From the NCBI RefSeq assembly GCF_036964905.1, contig NZ_JBALHR010000001.1, positions 496,001 through 560,000 on the forward strand: 64,000 nucleotides of DNA. Direction: 5' to 3'. This document shows, in pieces, positions 42,489-50,840 of this stretch (position 1 is the first letter of the stretch; every line of letters starts with the position of its first letter). The notes under the pieces were generated by a model that saw only the letters and a list, made by a program, of their open reading frames with translations, had not been told where the DNA came from and made no database searches. The DNA comes from Gemmobacter denitrificans. Its GTDB lineage: Bacteria > Pseudomonadota > Alphaproteobacteria > Rhodobacterales > Rhodobacteraceae. The translations under genes were made by a program, and so were the position numbers.

Positions 42489-43670
42489 ATGAAAAAACTG
42501 CTGCTTGCCACCGCGGCCACCGCGCTTTTCGCAGGCGCCGCCTCGGCGGAAGAAGTCAAGGTCGGCATCCTGCTGGGCTTCACCGGCCCGCTGGAATCGA
42601 CGGTTCCGGCCATGGCTGCCGGTGCTGAACTGGCGATGAAGGAAGTGTCCGAGTCGGGCAAGTTCATGGGCGGCTCGACCGTCACCCCGGTACGCGGCGA
42701 TTCGACCTGCGTTGACGCGGCAGCCGCACAATCGGCCGCCGAACGTCTGGTGACCTCGGACAAGGTGACGGCCATTGTCGGCGGCGATTGCTCGGGCGTG
42801 ACCGGGGCTGTGCTGCAGAACGTCGCCCGCCCGAACGGCATCGGCATGGTGTCGCCCTCGGCCACCTCGCCTGCGCTGTCCACCGCCGAAGATGACGGCC
42901 TGTTCTTCCGCACCGCCCCGTCGGATGCGCGTCAGGGCGAAGTGATGGCTGACATCATTTCCGAACGCGGCATCACCTCGGTCGCCGTGACCTATACCAA
43001 CAACGACTATGGCAAGGGCGTTGCCGAAAGCTTCCAGAAGGCGTTCGAAGCCAAGGGCGGCAAGGTGACCCTGTCTTCGGCCCATGAAGACGGCAAGGCC
43101 GACTATTCGGCCGAAGTTGCGGCACTGTCCTCGGCGGGCGGCGAACTTCTGGTCGTGGCGGGCTATGTGGATCAAGGCGGCAAGGGCATGATTCAGGCCT
43201 CGCTCGACTCGGGCGCCTTCTCGACCTTCTTCCTGCCCGACGGGATGTATGGCCAAAGCCTGATCGACGCCATCGGCGCCGGTCTGAACGGTTCGTTCGG
43301 CGACGTGCCGGGCACCGACAGCGAAGGCGCTGCCAAGTATCAGGAAATGGCCAAGGCCGCCGGATTTGATGGCACGGGCGCCTTCTCGGGCGAAAGCTAT
43401 GACGCTGCAGCCCTGATCCTGCTGTCGATGGCCGCAGCCAATTCGACCGGCAAGGAATGGACCGGCAAGGTGATGGATATCGCCAATGCGCCGGGCGAGC
43501 CGATCCTGCCGGGTGAACTGGGCAAGGCACTGGACCTGATCGCCGCTGGCACCGATATCGACTATATCGGCGCGACGGCTGTGGAACTGGTGGGTGCAGG
43601 CGAATCCGCTGGCAACTACCGTGAATACACCGTCAAGGACGGCGCTTTCGTGACAGACAAGTTCCGTTGA
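42489..43670 (+). CDS. livJ: Branched-chain amino acid ABC transporter, periplasmic binding protein
   Basis: A 393-residue type I periplasmic binding protein. A signal peptide (MKKLLLATAATALFAGAASA) is followed by EEVKVGILLGFTGPLES, the Leu/Ile/Val-binding fold, with VTAIVGGDCSGVTGAVLQNVA and VAVTYTNNDYGKG landmarks. It is the first gene of a complete five-gene liv set. Ligand could be branched-chain or other amino acids or amides. A strong hairpin follows before livG, which would favour excess binding protein over membrane components. Confidence 0.93.
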   Translation: MKKLLLATAATALFAGAASAEEVKVGILLGFTGPLESTVPAMAAGAELAMKEVSESGKFMGGSTVTPVRGDSTCVDAAAAQSAAERLVTSDKVTAIVGGDCSGVTGAVLQNVARPNGIGMVSPSATSPALSTAEDDGLFFRTAPSDARQGEVMADIISERGITSVAVTYTNNDYGKGVAESFQKAFEAKGGKVTLSSAHEDGKADYSAEVAALSSAGGELLVVAGYVDQGGKGMIQASLDSGAFSTFFLPDGMYGQSLIDAIGAGLNGSFGDVPGTDSEGAAKYQEMAKAAGFDGTGAFSGESYDAAALILLSMAAANSTGKEWTGKVMDIANAPGEPILPGELGKALDLIAAGTDIDYIGATAVELVGAGESAGNYREYTVKDGAFVTDKFR

Positions 43671-43697
43671 TCTGACCCGCGAAGGGGATCACACAGC

Positions 43698-43722
43698 ACG
43701 GCCCGGGAAAACCCCGGGCCGT
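43698..43722 (+). terminator. Intra-operon hairpin after the binding-protein gene
   Basis: 10-bp stem ACGGCCCGGG / CCCGGGCCGT with a 5-base loop, 27 bp past the livJ stop and 76 bp before livG. Only a weak T-rich stretch follows, so partial termination or 3'-end protection of the livJ message is likelier than a full stop. Confidence 0.7.
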
Positions 43723-43797
43723 TGCCTTAACACGGCACCGGGTGCCTATCGGGGATCAACCCCGAAGGATGAGACGTGCCGACATGGGGGATGACGG

Positions 43798-44589
43798 ATG
43801 ATCGTTGTCGAAAATCTGCACAAGCATTTTGGCGGCTTCCATGCCGTCGATGGTGCCTCGCTGGAAATCAGGACGGGGTCCATCACAGGGCTGATCGGCC
43901 CGAACGGCGCGGGCAAGACCACGCTGTTCAATGTGATCGCCGGGCGCTACACGCCCACTTCTGGCCGCGTTTTGATGGATGGTGAAGACATTACCGGCCT
44001 GCCGCCGCATGAACTGTTTCACAAGGGCCTGTTGCGCACCTTTCAGATTGCGCATGAATTCGGCTCGATGACCGTGCGCGAAAACCTGATGATGGTGCCT
44101 GCGCGCCAGTCGGGCGAAGTGCTGTGGAACAGCTGGTTCCGCCGCGGGGCCGTCGCCGCCGAAGAGGCCGCGATCCGCAAGAAGGCCGATGAAGTGCTGG
44201 ACTTCCTGACGATCAGCCATCTGGCCGATCAGAAGGCCAGCCAGATTTCCGGCGGCCAGAAAAAGCTGCTGGAACTGGGCCGCACCATGATGGTGGATGC
44301 CAAGATCGTATTCCTTGACGAAGTTGGGGCAGGCGTGAACCGCACGCTTCTGAACACCATCGGCGATGCGATTGTGCGGCTGAACAAGGAACGCGGCTAC
44401 ACGTTCTGTGTCATCGAACATGACATGGATTTCATCGCCCGCCTCTGCGACCCGGTCATCTGCATGGCCGAGGGCAAGGTGCTGGCGCAAGGCACGGTGG
44501 ATCAGGTGAAGAACGACGAACGGGTGATCGAGGCCTATCTGGGCACCGGCCTGAAGAACAAGGTCAAGGAGGAACAGGCCCATGGCTGA
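43798..44589 (+). CDS. livG: Branched-chain amino acid ABC transporter ATP-binding protein LivG
   Basis: A 263-residue ATPase. Walker A GPNGAGKTT (about 35-43), a QIAHEFGSMTVRENLMM segment of the LivG type, signature SGGQKKLLELGRTMM and Walker B IVFLDEVGAGVN are visible. In Walker B the usual DEP is DEV, as often in LivG. It energises uptake with LivF. Its end overlaps livF by eight bases. Confidence 0.95.
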   Translation: MIVVENLHKHFGGFHAVDGASLEIRTGSITGLIGPNGAGKTTLFNVIAGRYTPTSGRVLMDGEDITGLPPHELFHKGLLRTFQIAHEFGSMTVRENLMMVPARQSGEVLWNSWFRRGAVAAEEAAIRKKADEVLDFLTISHLADQKASQISGGQKKLLELGRTMMVDAKIVFLDEVGAGVNRTLLNTIGDAIVRLNKERGYTFCVIEHDMDFIARLCDPVICMAEGKVLAQGTVDQVKNDERVIEAYLGTGLKNKVKEEQAHG

Positions 44590-45292
44590 TCCGTTCCTGA
44601 TCGGTGACAAGATGACAGGCGGCTACGGGGCTGCCGATATCCTGCATGGCTGCACCATCGCCGTGGAAAAGGGCGAAATCGCAGTGATCGTCGGCCCCAA
44701 TGGCGCGGGCAAATCCACCGCCATGAAGGCCGTGTTCGGCATGCTGAAGCTGCGTGGCGGTCAGGTCCGGCTGGAGGGTGAAGACATCACCACCCTGTCG
44801 CCGCAGGCCCGCGTGCAAAAGGGCATGGGCTTTGTGCCGCAGACCCACAACATCTTTACCTCGATGACGGTCGAGGAAAATCTGGAAATGGGTGCCTTCA
44901 TCCGCACGGATGATTTCGCCGATACCATGGCGCAGGTCTATGACCTGTTCCCGATCCTGAAGCAGAAGCGCCATCAGGCGGCGGGCGAATTGTCGGGCGG
45001 CCAGCGTCAGCAGGTGGCCGTGGGGCGCGCCTTGATGACGCGGCCCAAGGTGCTGATGCTTGATGAACCCACGGCCGGCGTTTCCCCCATCGTGATGGAT
45101 GAACTGTTCGACCGCATCATCGAAATCGCCCGATCGGGCATCTCCATCCTGATGGTGGAACAGAACGCCCGTCAGGCGCTGGAGATCGCCGACAAGGGCT
45201 ATGTGCTTGTGCAAGGCGCTAACCGCTTCACCGACACCGGCAAGGCCCTGATGGCCGACCCCGAGGTCCGCCGTTCCTTCCTGGGGGGCTAA
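44582..45292 (+). CDS. livF: Branched-chain amino acid ABC transporter ATP-binding protein LivF
   Basis: A 236-residue ATPase. Walker A GPNGAGKST (about 38-46), PQTHNIFTSMTVEENLEMG, LSGGQRQQVAVGRALM and LMLDEPTAGVSP are in order; the closing RRSFLGG is common in LivF. It starts within the end of livG and is followed by livH after four bases. Confidence 0.96.
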   Translation: MADPFLIGDKMTGGYGAADILHGCTIAVEKGEIAVIVGPNGAGKSTAMKAVFGMLKLRGGQVRLEGEDITTLSPQARVQKGMGFVPQTHNIFTSMTVEENLEMGAFIRTDDFADTMAQVYDLFPILKQKRHQAAGELSGGQRQQVAVGRALMTRPKVLMLDEPTAGVSPIVMDELFDRIIEIARSGISILMVEQNARQALEIADKGYVLVQGANRFTDTGKALMADPEVRRSFLGG

Positions 45293-45296
45293 GGTC

Positions 45297-46307
45297 ATGG
45301 ATATTCTCAACGCCCTTGTGGCCTTTCTCAACTTCGTCTTTGTCCCGGGCCTGGCCTATGGCAGCCAGCTTGCGCTTGGCGCGCTTGGCGTGACGCTGAT
45401 CTACGGCATCCTGCGGTTTTCAAACTTCGCCCATGGTGACACCATGGCCTTTGGCACCATGGTCACCATTCTGGTGACCTGGTGGTTCCAGTCGATGGGC
45501 GTCGGCATCAGCCCGCTGCCCACCGCGCTGCTGGCCCTGCCCTTCGGGATTGCGGCAACTGCTGCACTGGTGCTGTTCACCGACCGGACGGTATACAAGT
45601 TCTATCGTACCAAGAAGGCGAACCCGACCATTCTGGTGATCGTTTCGATGGGCGTCATGTTCGTGATGAACGGTATCGTGCGCCTGATCATCGGGGTCGA
45701 GGATCAGAATTTTGCCGATGGCGGCCGCTTTCTGATTTCGGCCGGGGATTTCAAGGCCGCAACCGGGCTTGCCGAAGGTCTGGCGATCAAGGGCACCGTG
45801 GCTGTGACCGTGGTGACGGCGGTGCTGGTCGTGGCCTTCATGTTCTGGTTCCTGCAAAAGACCCGCACCGGAAAATCCATGCGCGCCTTTTCCGACAACG
45901 AAGATCTGGCGCTGCTGTCAGGCATCAACCCGGATCGGGTGGTGCAGGTGACCTGGATCCTCGCCGCGGCGCTGGCCACGATTGCCGGGGTGCTGTACGG
46001 GCTGGATAAATCCTTCAAACCCTTCACCTACTTCCAGCTTTTGCTGCCCATCTTCGCGGCCGCCATCGTGGGCGGGCTTGGATCGCCCATCGGGGCGATT
46101 GCAGGTGGCTTTGTCATCGCCTTTTCCGAGGTGATGGTGACCTATGCCTGGAAAAAGGTGCTGACCTATCTGCTGCCCGAAAGCCTGGCGCCCGAGAGTC
46201 TGGTTCAGCTGATGTCCACCGATTACAAATTCGCGGTCAGCTTCACCATTCTGATCATCGTTCTGCTGTTCATGCCCACCGGGCTCTTCAAGGGGAAATC
46301 GGTCTGA
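45297..46307 (+). CDS. livH: Branched-chain amino acid ABC transporter permease LivH
   Basis: A 336-residue inner-membrane permease with about eight hydrophobic segments. ALGALGVTLIYGILRFSNFAHGD near the N-terminus and FAAAIVGGLGSPIGAIAGG with VMVTYAWKK near the C-terminus are LivH landmarks. Its stop overlaps the livM start (TGATG). Confidence 0.95.
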   Translation: MDILNALVAFLNFVFVPGLAYGSQLALGALGVTLIYGILRFSNFAHGDTMAFGTMVTILVTWWFQSMGVGISPLPTALLALPFGIAATAALVLFTDRTVYKFYRTKKANPTILVIVSMGVMFVMNGIVRLIIGVEDQNFADGGRFLISAGDFKAATGLAEGLAIKGTVAVTVVTAVLVVAFMFWFLQKTRTGKSMRAFSDNEDLALLSGINPDRVVQVTWILAAALATIAGVLYGLDKSFKPFTYFQLLLPIFAAAIVGGLGSPIGAIAGGFVIAFSEVMVTYAWKKVLTYLLPESLAPESLVQLMSTDYKFAVSFTILIIVLLFMPTGLFKGKSV

Positions 46308-47608
46308 TGTCGAAGAACCTGACCCTTTTCGCGGCTGTCGCGGCGCTGTTCCTGATTTCGGGCCTGTTCCTGACATCGTGGAACCAAACGCTTCTGATCC
46401 TGAACTTCGCGCTGGTGTCATCAATCATGGCGCTTGGTGTGAACATGCAATGGGGCTATGCGGGCCTGTTCAACACCGGTGTGATGGGCTTTGCCGCCCT
46501 TGGCGGGCTGGCTGTGGTGCTGGTCTCTGCTGACCCGGTCCCCGAGGGCTGGCAGGCTGGTGGCGCGGGCATCATCGGCGGGTTGCTGCTGGGCGCAGTG
46601 ACGCTGTTTGCGGCGATGCAGGCCTACAAGCGGATGGCAAAGGGCAATACCCGCACGCTCGCCGTTCTGGCCATCCTGATCGGCGGCTTCTTCCTGTTCC
46701 GGGCAGTGTTTGATCCGGCGGTGACGGCAGTTGAAGCCTTCGATCCAACGACCCATGGCAATCTGGGTGGTCTGGGCCTGCCAGTGCTGCTGGCCTGGCC
46801 TGTGGGGGGCCTGCTGGCTGCCGGGGCTGCCTGGGCGATTGGCAAGACGGCGCTTGGCCTGCGGTCGGATTATCTGGCCATTGCGACCCTGGGCATTGCC
46901 GAGATCATCGTCGCGGTGATGAAGAACGAAGACTGGCTGGCCCGTGGCGTGAAGATGATGAACCTGCAGGAGCGGCCTTGGCCGGTCCCGCTGGAGGTTG
47001 AACTGCAAGCCGATCCCGGATTTCTGGCCTTTGCTGGCACTTGGGGCGCCGATCCGATGACAGCTTCGTCCATCATCGTGAAACTGGCCTATACCGGCAT
47101 GATCCTGCTGGTGCTGGGTCTGGTGATCTGGGCCTCGGAACTTGCGCTGAAAAGCCCATGGGGCCGGATGATGCGCGCAATCCGCGACAATGAAGATGCA
47201 GCCCGCGCCATGGGCAAGGATGTCACCCGTCGACATCTGCAGATCTTCATTCTGGGCTCGGCCGTCATCGGGATTGCGGGGGCGATGCTCACCTCGATGG
47301 ATGGCATCCTGAACCCCGGCACCTATCAGCCGCTGCGCTTTACCTTCCTGATCTGGGTGATGGTGATCGTGGGTGGTTCGGGCAACAACTGGGGGGCATT
47401 CCTGGGCGGTCTGCTGGTGGGGTGGCTCTGGCTGATGGTGGAAACGCTGGGTCCGCAGGTGATGATGGCGGTGACGTCCGGCATGGCCGAGGGCGCGCTG
47501 AAAACCCATCTGATCGACAGCGCCCAACACATGCGCCTGCTGACGATGGGGGTGATCCTGCTGCTGGTCCTGCGTTTCAGCCCGCGCGGCCTGATCCCCG
47601 AAAAATAA
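46307..47608 (+). CDS. livM: Branched-chain amino acid ABC transporter permease LivM
   Basis: A 433-residue permease with about ten hydrophobic segments. NMQWGYAGLFNTGVMGFAALGG, RSDYLAIATLGIAEII, MMRAIRDNEDAARAMGKDV and VMVIVGGSGNNWGAFLGG match LivM. It is longer than LivM proteins of about 300-350 residues owing to an extra hydrophobic block at about 80-170. It is the last gene of the liv operon, followed by a strong terminator. Confidence 0.94.
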   Translation: MSKNLTLFAAVAALFLISGLFLTSWNQTLLILNFALVSSIMALGVNMQWGYAGLFNTGVMGFAALGGLAVVLVSADPVPEGWQAGGAGIIGGLLLGAVTLFAAMQAYKRMAKGNTRTLAVLAILIGGFFLFRAVFDPAVTAVEAFDPTTHGNLGGLGLPVLLAWPVGGLLAAGAAWAIGKTALGLRSDYLAIATLGIAEIIVAVMKNEDWLARGVKMMNLQERPWPVPLEVELQADPGFLAFAGTWGADPMTASSIIVKLAYTGMILLVLGLVIWASELALKSPWGRMMRAIRDNEDAARAMGKDVTRRHLQIFILGSAVIGIAGAMLTSMDGILNPGTYQPLRFTFLIWVMVIVGGSGNNWGAFLGGLLVGWLWLMVETLGPQVMMAVTSGMAEGALKTHLIDSAQHMRLLTMGVILLLVLRFSPRGLIPEK

Positions 47609-47627
47609 GACGACAGATCACAGAAAC

Positions 47628-47657
47628 AAAGGGCCGGGATGTTCCCGGTCCTTTTTT
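47628..47657 (+). terminator. Rho-independent terminator of the liv operon
   Basis: A 12-bp stem AAAGGGCCGGGA / TCCCGGTCCTTT (one G-T pair), loop TGT, followed by a run of T. It starts 19 bp after the livM stop. Confidence 0.92.
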
Positions 47658-47744
47658 AATTTGCCACGCGTGATGCGCATTTATTGCTCTGACCTGCCGA
47701 CGAATGACGGCGGCAAGACCGCACAAGCTGCCAATGGAGCGGTA

Positions 47745-47768
47745 TTTGCGACATATTATTGTCGCAAA
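47745..47768. promoter_or_regulatory. Inverted repeat TTTGCGAC-N8-GTCGCAAA upstream of the DMGDH-like gene
   Basis: Two perfect 8-bp arms surround ATATTATT, 59 bp before the ATG and behind the liv terminator. The AT-only spacer and arm geometry suit a dimeric regulator. A candidate regulator is the GbdR-like protein at 40059-41081, but this is not tested. Confidence 0.6.
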
Positions 47769-47827
47769 ATCGTATGACCCTCGCACGCCGCCCCGCCATT
47801 CTGGGACAAATCCGCTAGGAGTATTCC

Positions 47828-50254
47828 ATGAAAACCCATACCCGCGTTCTGGTCATCGGCGGTGGCGTCGTCGGCTGTTCGGTTCTGTATCACCTGACCA
47901 AGCTGGGCTGGTCGGACGTCATGCTGGTTGAACGGTCGGAACTGACCTCGGGCTCCACCTGGCACGCGGCCGGGGGCTTCCACACGCTGAACGGCGACAC
48001 CAACATGGCGGCGCTGCAGGGCTATACGATCCGGCTTTACAAGGAGCTTGAGGCGATCACCGGCATGTCCTGTGGTCTGCATCATGTGGGCGGCATCACG
48101 CTGGCCGATAATCCGGCGCGGTTCGAACAGCTGAAGGCCGAACGCGCGAAGCATCGCTACATGGGGCTGGATACCGAAATCCTCGGGCCGGAAGAAATTG
48201 CCAAATTCACCGATGGCATGGTGAATCTGGAAGGGATCATCGGCGCCCTTTACGACCCGCTGGATGGCCACCTTGACCCTTCGGGCACCACCCATGCCTA
48301 TGCCAAGGCCGCGCGCATGGGCGGGGCGGAAATCGTGCTGCACAACCGGGTGCTGGAAACCAATCCCCGCCCCGATGGCAGTTGGGAAGTGGTGACCGAA
48401 AAGGGCACCATCATTGCCGAACACGTGGTGAATGCGGGCGGGCTTTGGGCGCGCGAAATCGGAGCGATGGCGGGTGTCTATCTGCCGCTGCTACCAATGG
48501 CGCACCAGTATCTGGTGACCGACGATATTCCAGAAATCATGGATATCTTGAAATCGGGCCGCGAATTCCCGCATGTGATGGACCCGGGCGGCGAAAGCTA
48601 TCTGCGGCAAGAAGGGCGCGGGCTGTGCATCGGGTTTTACGAAAAGCCCTGCGAACCTTGGTCGGTCGATGGCACGCCGTGGAACTTTGGCCATGAACTG
48701 CTGAATGAACAGTGGGACAAGATCGAAGACAGCGTGTCATTCGCCTATCGCCGCTTCCCGGTGCTGGAGCGCACGGGCGTCAAGCGCGTGATCCATGGCC
48801 CCTTCACCTTTGCCCCCGACGGCAACCCGCTGATCGGGCCAGTGCCGGGCCTGCGCAACTATTGGTCGGCCTGCGCGGTCATGGCGGGCTTCAGCCAGGG
48901 GGGCGGCATGGGTCTGGCCCTGGCGCAATGGATGATCGAAGGTGAGGTGGAACGCGACCCGCGCGGCTTTGACGTGGCGCGCTTTGGCACCTGGACGACA
49001 CCGGGTTATACGGTGCCGAAAGTCATCGAAAACTATCAGATGCGCTTCAACGTATCCTATCCGAACGAGGAGCGCCCGGCAGCCCGGCCCTTCCGCACCA
49101 CGCCGATGTATGACATTTTCGATGGGATGAATGCGGTCTGGGGCCAGCAATACGGGCTGGAAGTGGTGAACTACCATGCCCTGCCCGGCGAGCCGCGCCA
49201 TGAAGAACCGACCTTCAAACGCTCCAACGCCTGGGAAGCGACGCGTCAGGAAGTGCTGGCGGTGCGCGAAGGGGTCGGCATCAACGAGGTGCAGAACTTC
49301 GGCAAATATCTGGTGAAAGGCCCCAAGGCCCGCGCCTGGCTGGACCGGATCATGGCCGGTGCGATCCCGAAGCCCGGCCGGTTGTCGCTGACACCGATGC
49401 TGGCGGAAAGCGGCAAGATCATTGGCGATTTCACCGTGTCTTGCCTGTCGGAAACCGAGTTCCAACTGACCGCCAGCTATGGCGCCCAGGGCTGGCACAG
49501 CCGCTGGTTCGACCAGCATCTGGAAGAAGGTGTGACGATCGAGAACGTCTCGGATGCACGGTCAGGCTTTCAGATCGCGGGGCCAAAGGCGCGTGAACTG
49601 CTGTCGCGTGTCACCCGCAGCGATGTTTCCGAACAATCGTTCAAGTTCATGGATGTCAAACCCATGACCATCGGCATGGCAAAATGCCTTGTGCAGCGCG
49701 TCAGCTATACTGCCGATCTGGGCTATGAAATCTTCACCGATCACATGAGCGTGCGGCATCTGTGGCACACGCTGTCGGCAGCGGGGGCAGACCTTGGGCT
49801 GCGGCCCTTCGGCATGCGGGCCATGATGTCGCTGCGGCTGGACAAATGGTTCGGCAGCTGGGGCCGTGAATTCAGCCCAGATTACACGCCTTGCGAAACC
49901 GGGCTTGACCGTTTCATCCGTTGGAACAAAGAGGCGGACTGGATCGGCAAGGCGGCAGCCATGTCGGAAAAGGCGGCGGGGCCCAAGCGCAAACTGGTCA
50001 GCTTTGTCGTTGATGCCAGCGATGCCGATGTCGTCGCCTGGGAGCCGATCTGGCTGGATGGCGCAGTGGTCGGGTTCTGCACCTCGGGCGGGTTCAGCCA
50101 CTGGACCGGCAAATCGGTCGCGATGGGCTTCCTGCCCGCAGATCGGGTGCAGGATGGTCTGGAATGCGAAATCGAGATCCTGGGCGAACGCCGCCCGGCG
50201 CGTGTGCATCTGGCCCCGCTTTGGGATGCAGATGGTGCAAGGATGCGGGGCTGA
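47828..50254 (+). CDS. FAD-dependent oxidoreductase / GcvT fusion (dimethylglycine or sarcosine dehydrogenase-like)
   Basis: An 808-residue demethylase. The N-terminal DAO-type FAD domain has VLVIGGGVVGCSVLYHL (about 7-23) and GSTWHAAGG, in which His46 matches the covalent FAD-binding His of DMGDH/SARDH. From about 430 to the end is a GcvT-like tetrahydrofolate-binding domain (FGKYLVKGPKARAWLDRIMAG, GYEIFTDHMSVRHLW). Such enzymes oxidise N-methyl groups and pass the one-carbon unit to tetrahydrofolate. The exact substrate is uncertain. AGGAG seven bases upstream supports the start. Confidence 0.92.
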   Translation: MKTHTRVLVIGGGVVGCSVLYHLTKLGWSDVMLVERSELTSGSTWHAAGGFHTLNGDTNMAALQGYTIRLYKELEAITGMSCGLHHVGGITLADNPARFEQLKAERAKHRYMGLDTEILGPEEIAKFTDGMVNLEGIIGALYDPLDGHLDPSGTTHAYAKAARMGGAEIVLHNRVLETNPRPDGSWEVVTEKGTIIAEHVVNAGGLWAREIGAMAGVYLPLLPMAHQYLVTDDIPEIMDILKSGREFPHVMDPGGESYLRQEGRGLCIGFYEKPCEPWSVDGTPWNFGHELLNEQWDKIEDSVSFAYRRFPVLERTGVKRVIHGPFTFAPDGNPLIGPVPGLRNYWSACAVMAGFSQGGGMGLALAQWMIEGEVERDPRGFDVARFGTWTTPGYTVPKVIENYQMRFNVSYPNEERPAARPFRTTPMYDIFDGMNAVWGQQYGLEVVNYHALPGEPRHEEPTFKRSNAWEATRQEVLAVREGVGINEVQNFGKYLVKGPKARAWLDRIMAGAIPKPGRLSLTPMLAESGKIIGDFTVSCLSETEFQLTASYGAQGWHSRWFDQHLEEGVTIENVSDARSGFQIAGPKARELLSRVTRSDVSEQSFKFMDVKPMTIGMAKCLVQRVSYTADLGYEIFTDHMSVRHLWHTLSAAGADLGLRPFGMRAMMSLRLDKWFGSWGREFSPDYTPCETGLDRFIRWNKEADWIGKAAAMSEKAAGPKRKLVSFVVDASDADVVAWEPIWLDGAVVGFCTSGGFSHWTGKSVAMGFLPADRVQDGLECEIEILGERRPARVHLAPLWDADGARMRG

Positions 50255-50258
50255 TGTC

Positions 50259-50840
50259 ATGCTGACCCTGCTGATCCTTGCGGCAGGGGCATCAACGCGG
50301 ATGCGCGGCAGCGACAAGCTGCTGGAACAGGTCGCGGGCCAGCCTTTGCTGGCCCGCATCGCCCGAGCGGCTCTGGCCACAGGTTTGCCCGTGCGGGTGA
50401 CCCTGCCGCCAGACCGCCCCGCCCGCAAGGCGGCGCTTCAGGGGCTGGACGTCACGATGATCGATGTGCCCGATGCTGCCAGCGGGATGGCGGCCTCACT
50501 CCGGGCGGGCGCGAAGGGCGTGACGGGGGCCGTGATGATCCTGCCTGCCGACATGCCCGGAATTGATGCGAAGATCATCACTCAAATGATTGAATCGCAT
50601 GAAAAATCCCCACAGTTTATACTGCGGGGCGCGTCCGGCGACAGGGCGGGCCATCCGGTGATCTTGCCTGCCGATCTGGTGCCGAACCTGGCTTGCCTGC
50701 AAGGCGACGAGGGGGCCCGCAGTCTGCTGAAGGCGCATCACAGCCGGGTGCGCCTGGTTCCACTGCCCGGAACCGCCGCGCTGATCGATCTGGATACGCC
50801 CGAAGACTGGGCCGCATGGCGTGCCTCAGGCGGCGAGTAG
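50259..50840 (+). CDS. MobA-like NTP transferase (MocA-type molybdenum cofactor nucleotidyltransferase family)
   Basis: A 193-residue Rossmann-like nucleotidyltransferase. The N-terminal LLILAAGASTRMRGSDKLLEQV is the nucleotide-binding loop, AVMILPADMPGI holds the metal-binding Asp, and the late LIDLDTPEDWAAW is typical of the MobA/MocA family. Members attach CMP or GMP to molybdopterin; the substrate here is unproven. It starts four bases after the DMGDH-like stop, so it is probably co-transcribed. Its last 15 bp overlap the end of the convergent RTX-Hint gene. Confidence 0.85.
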   Translation: MLTLLILAAGASTRMRGSDKLLEQVAGQPLLARIARAALATGLPVRVTLPPDRPARKAALQGLDVTMIDVPDAASGMAASLRAGAKGVTGAVMILPADMPGIDAKIITQMIESHEKSPQFILRGASGDRAGHPVILPADLVPNLACLQGDEGARSLLKAHHSRVRLVPLPGTAALIDLDTPEDWAAWRASGGE

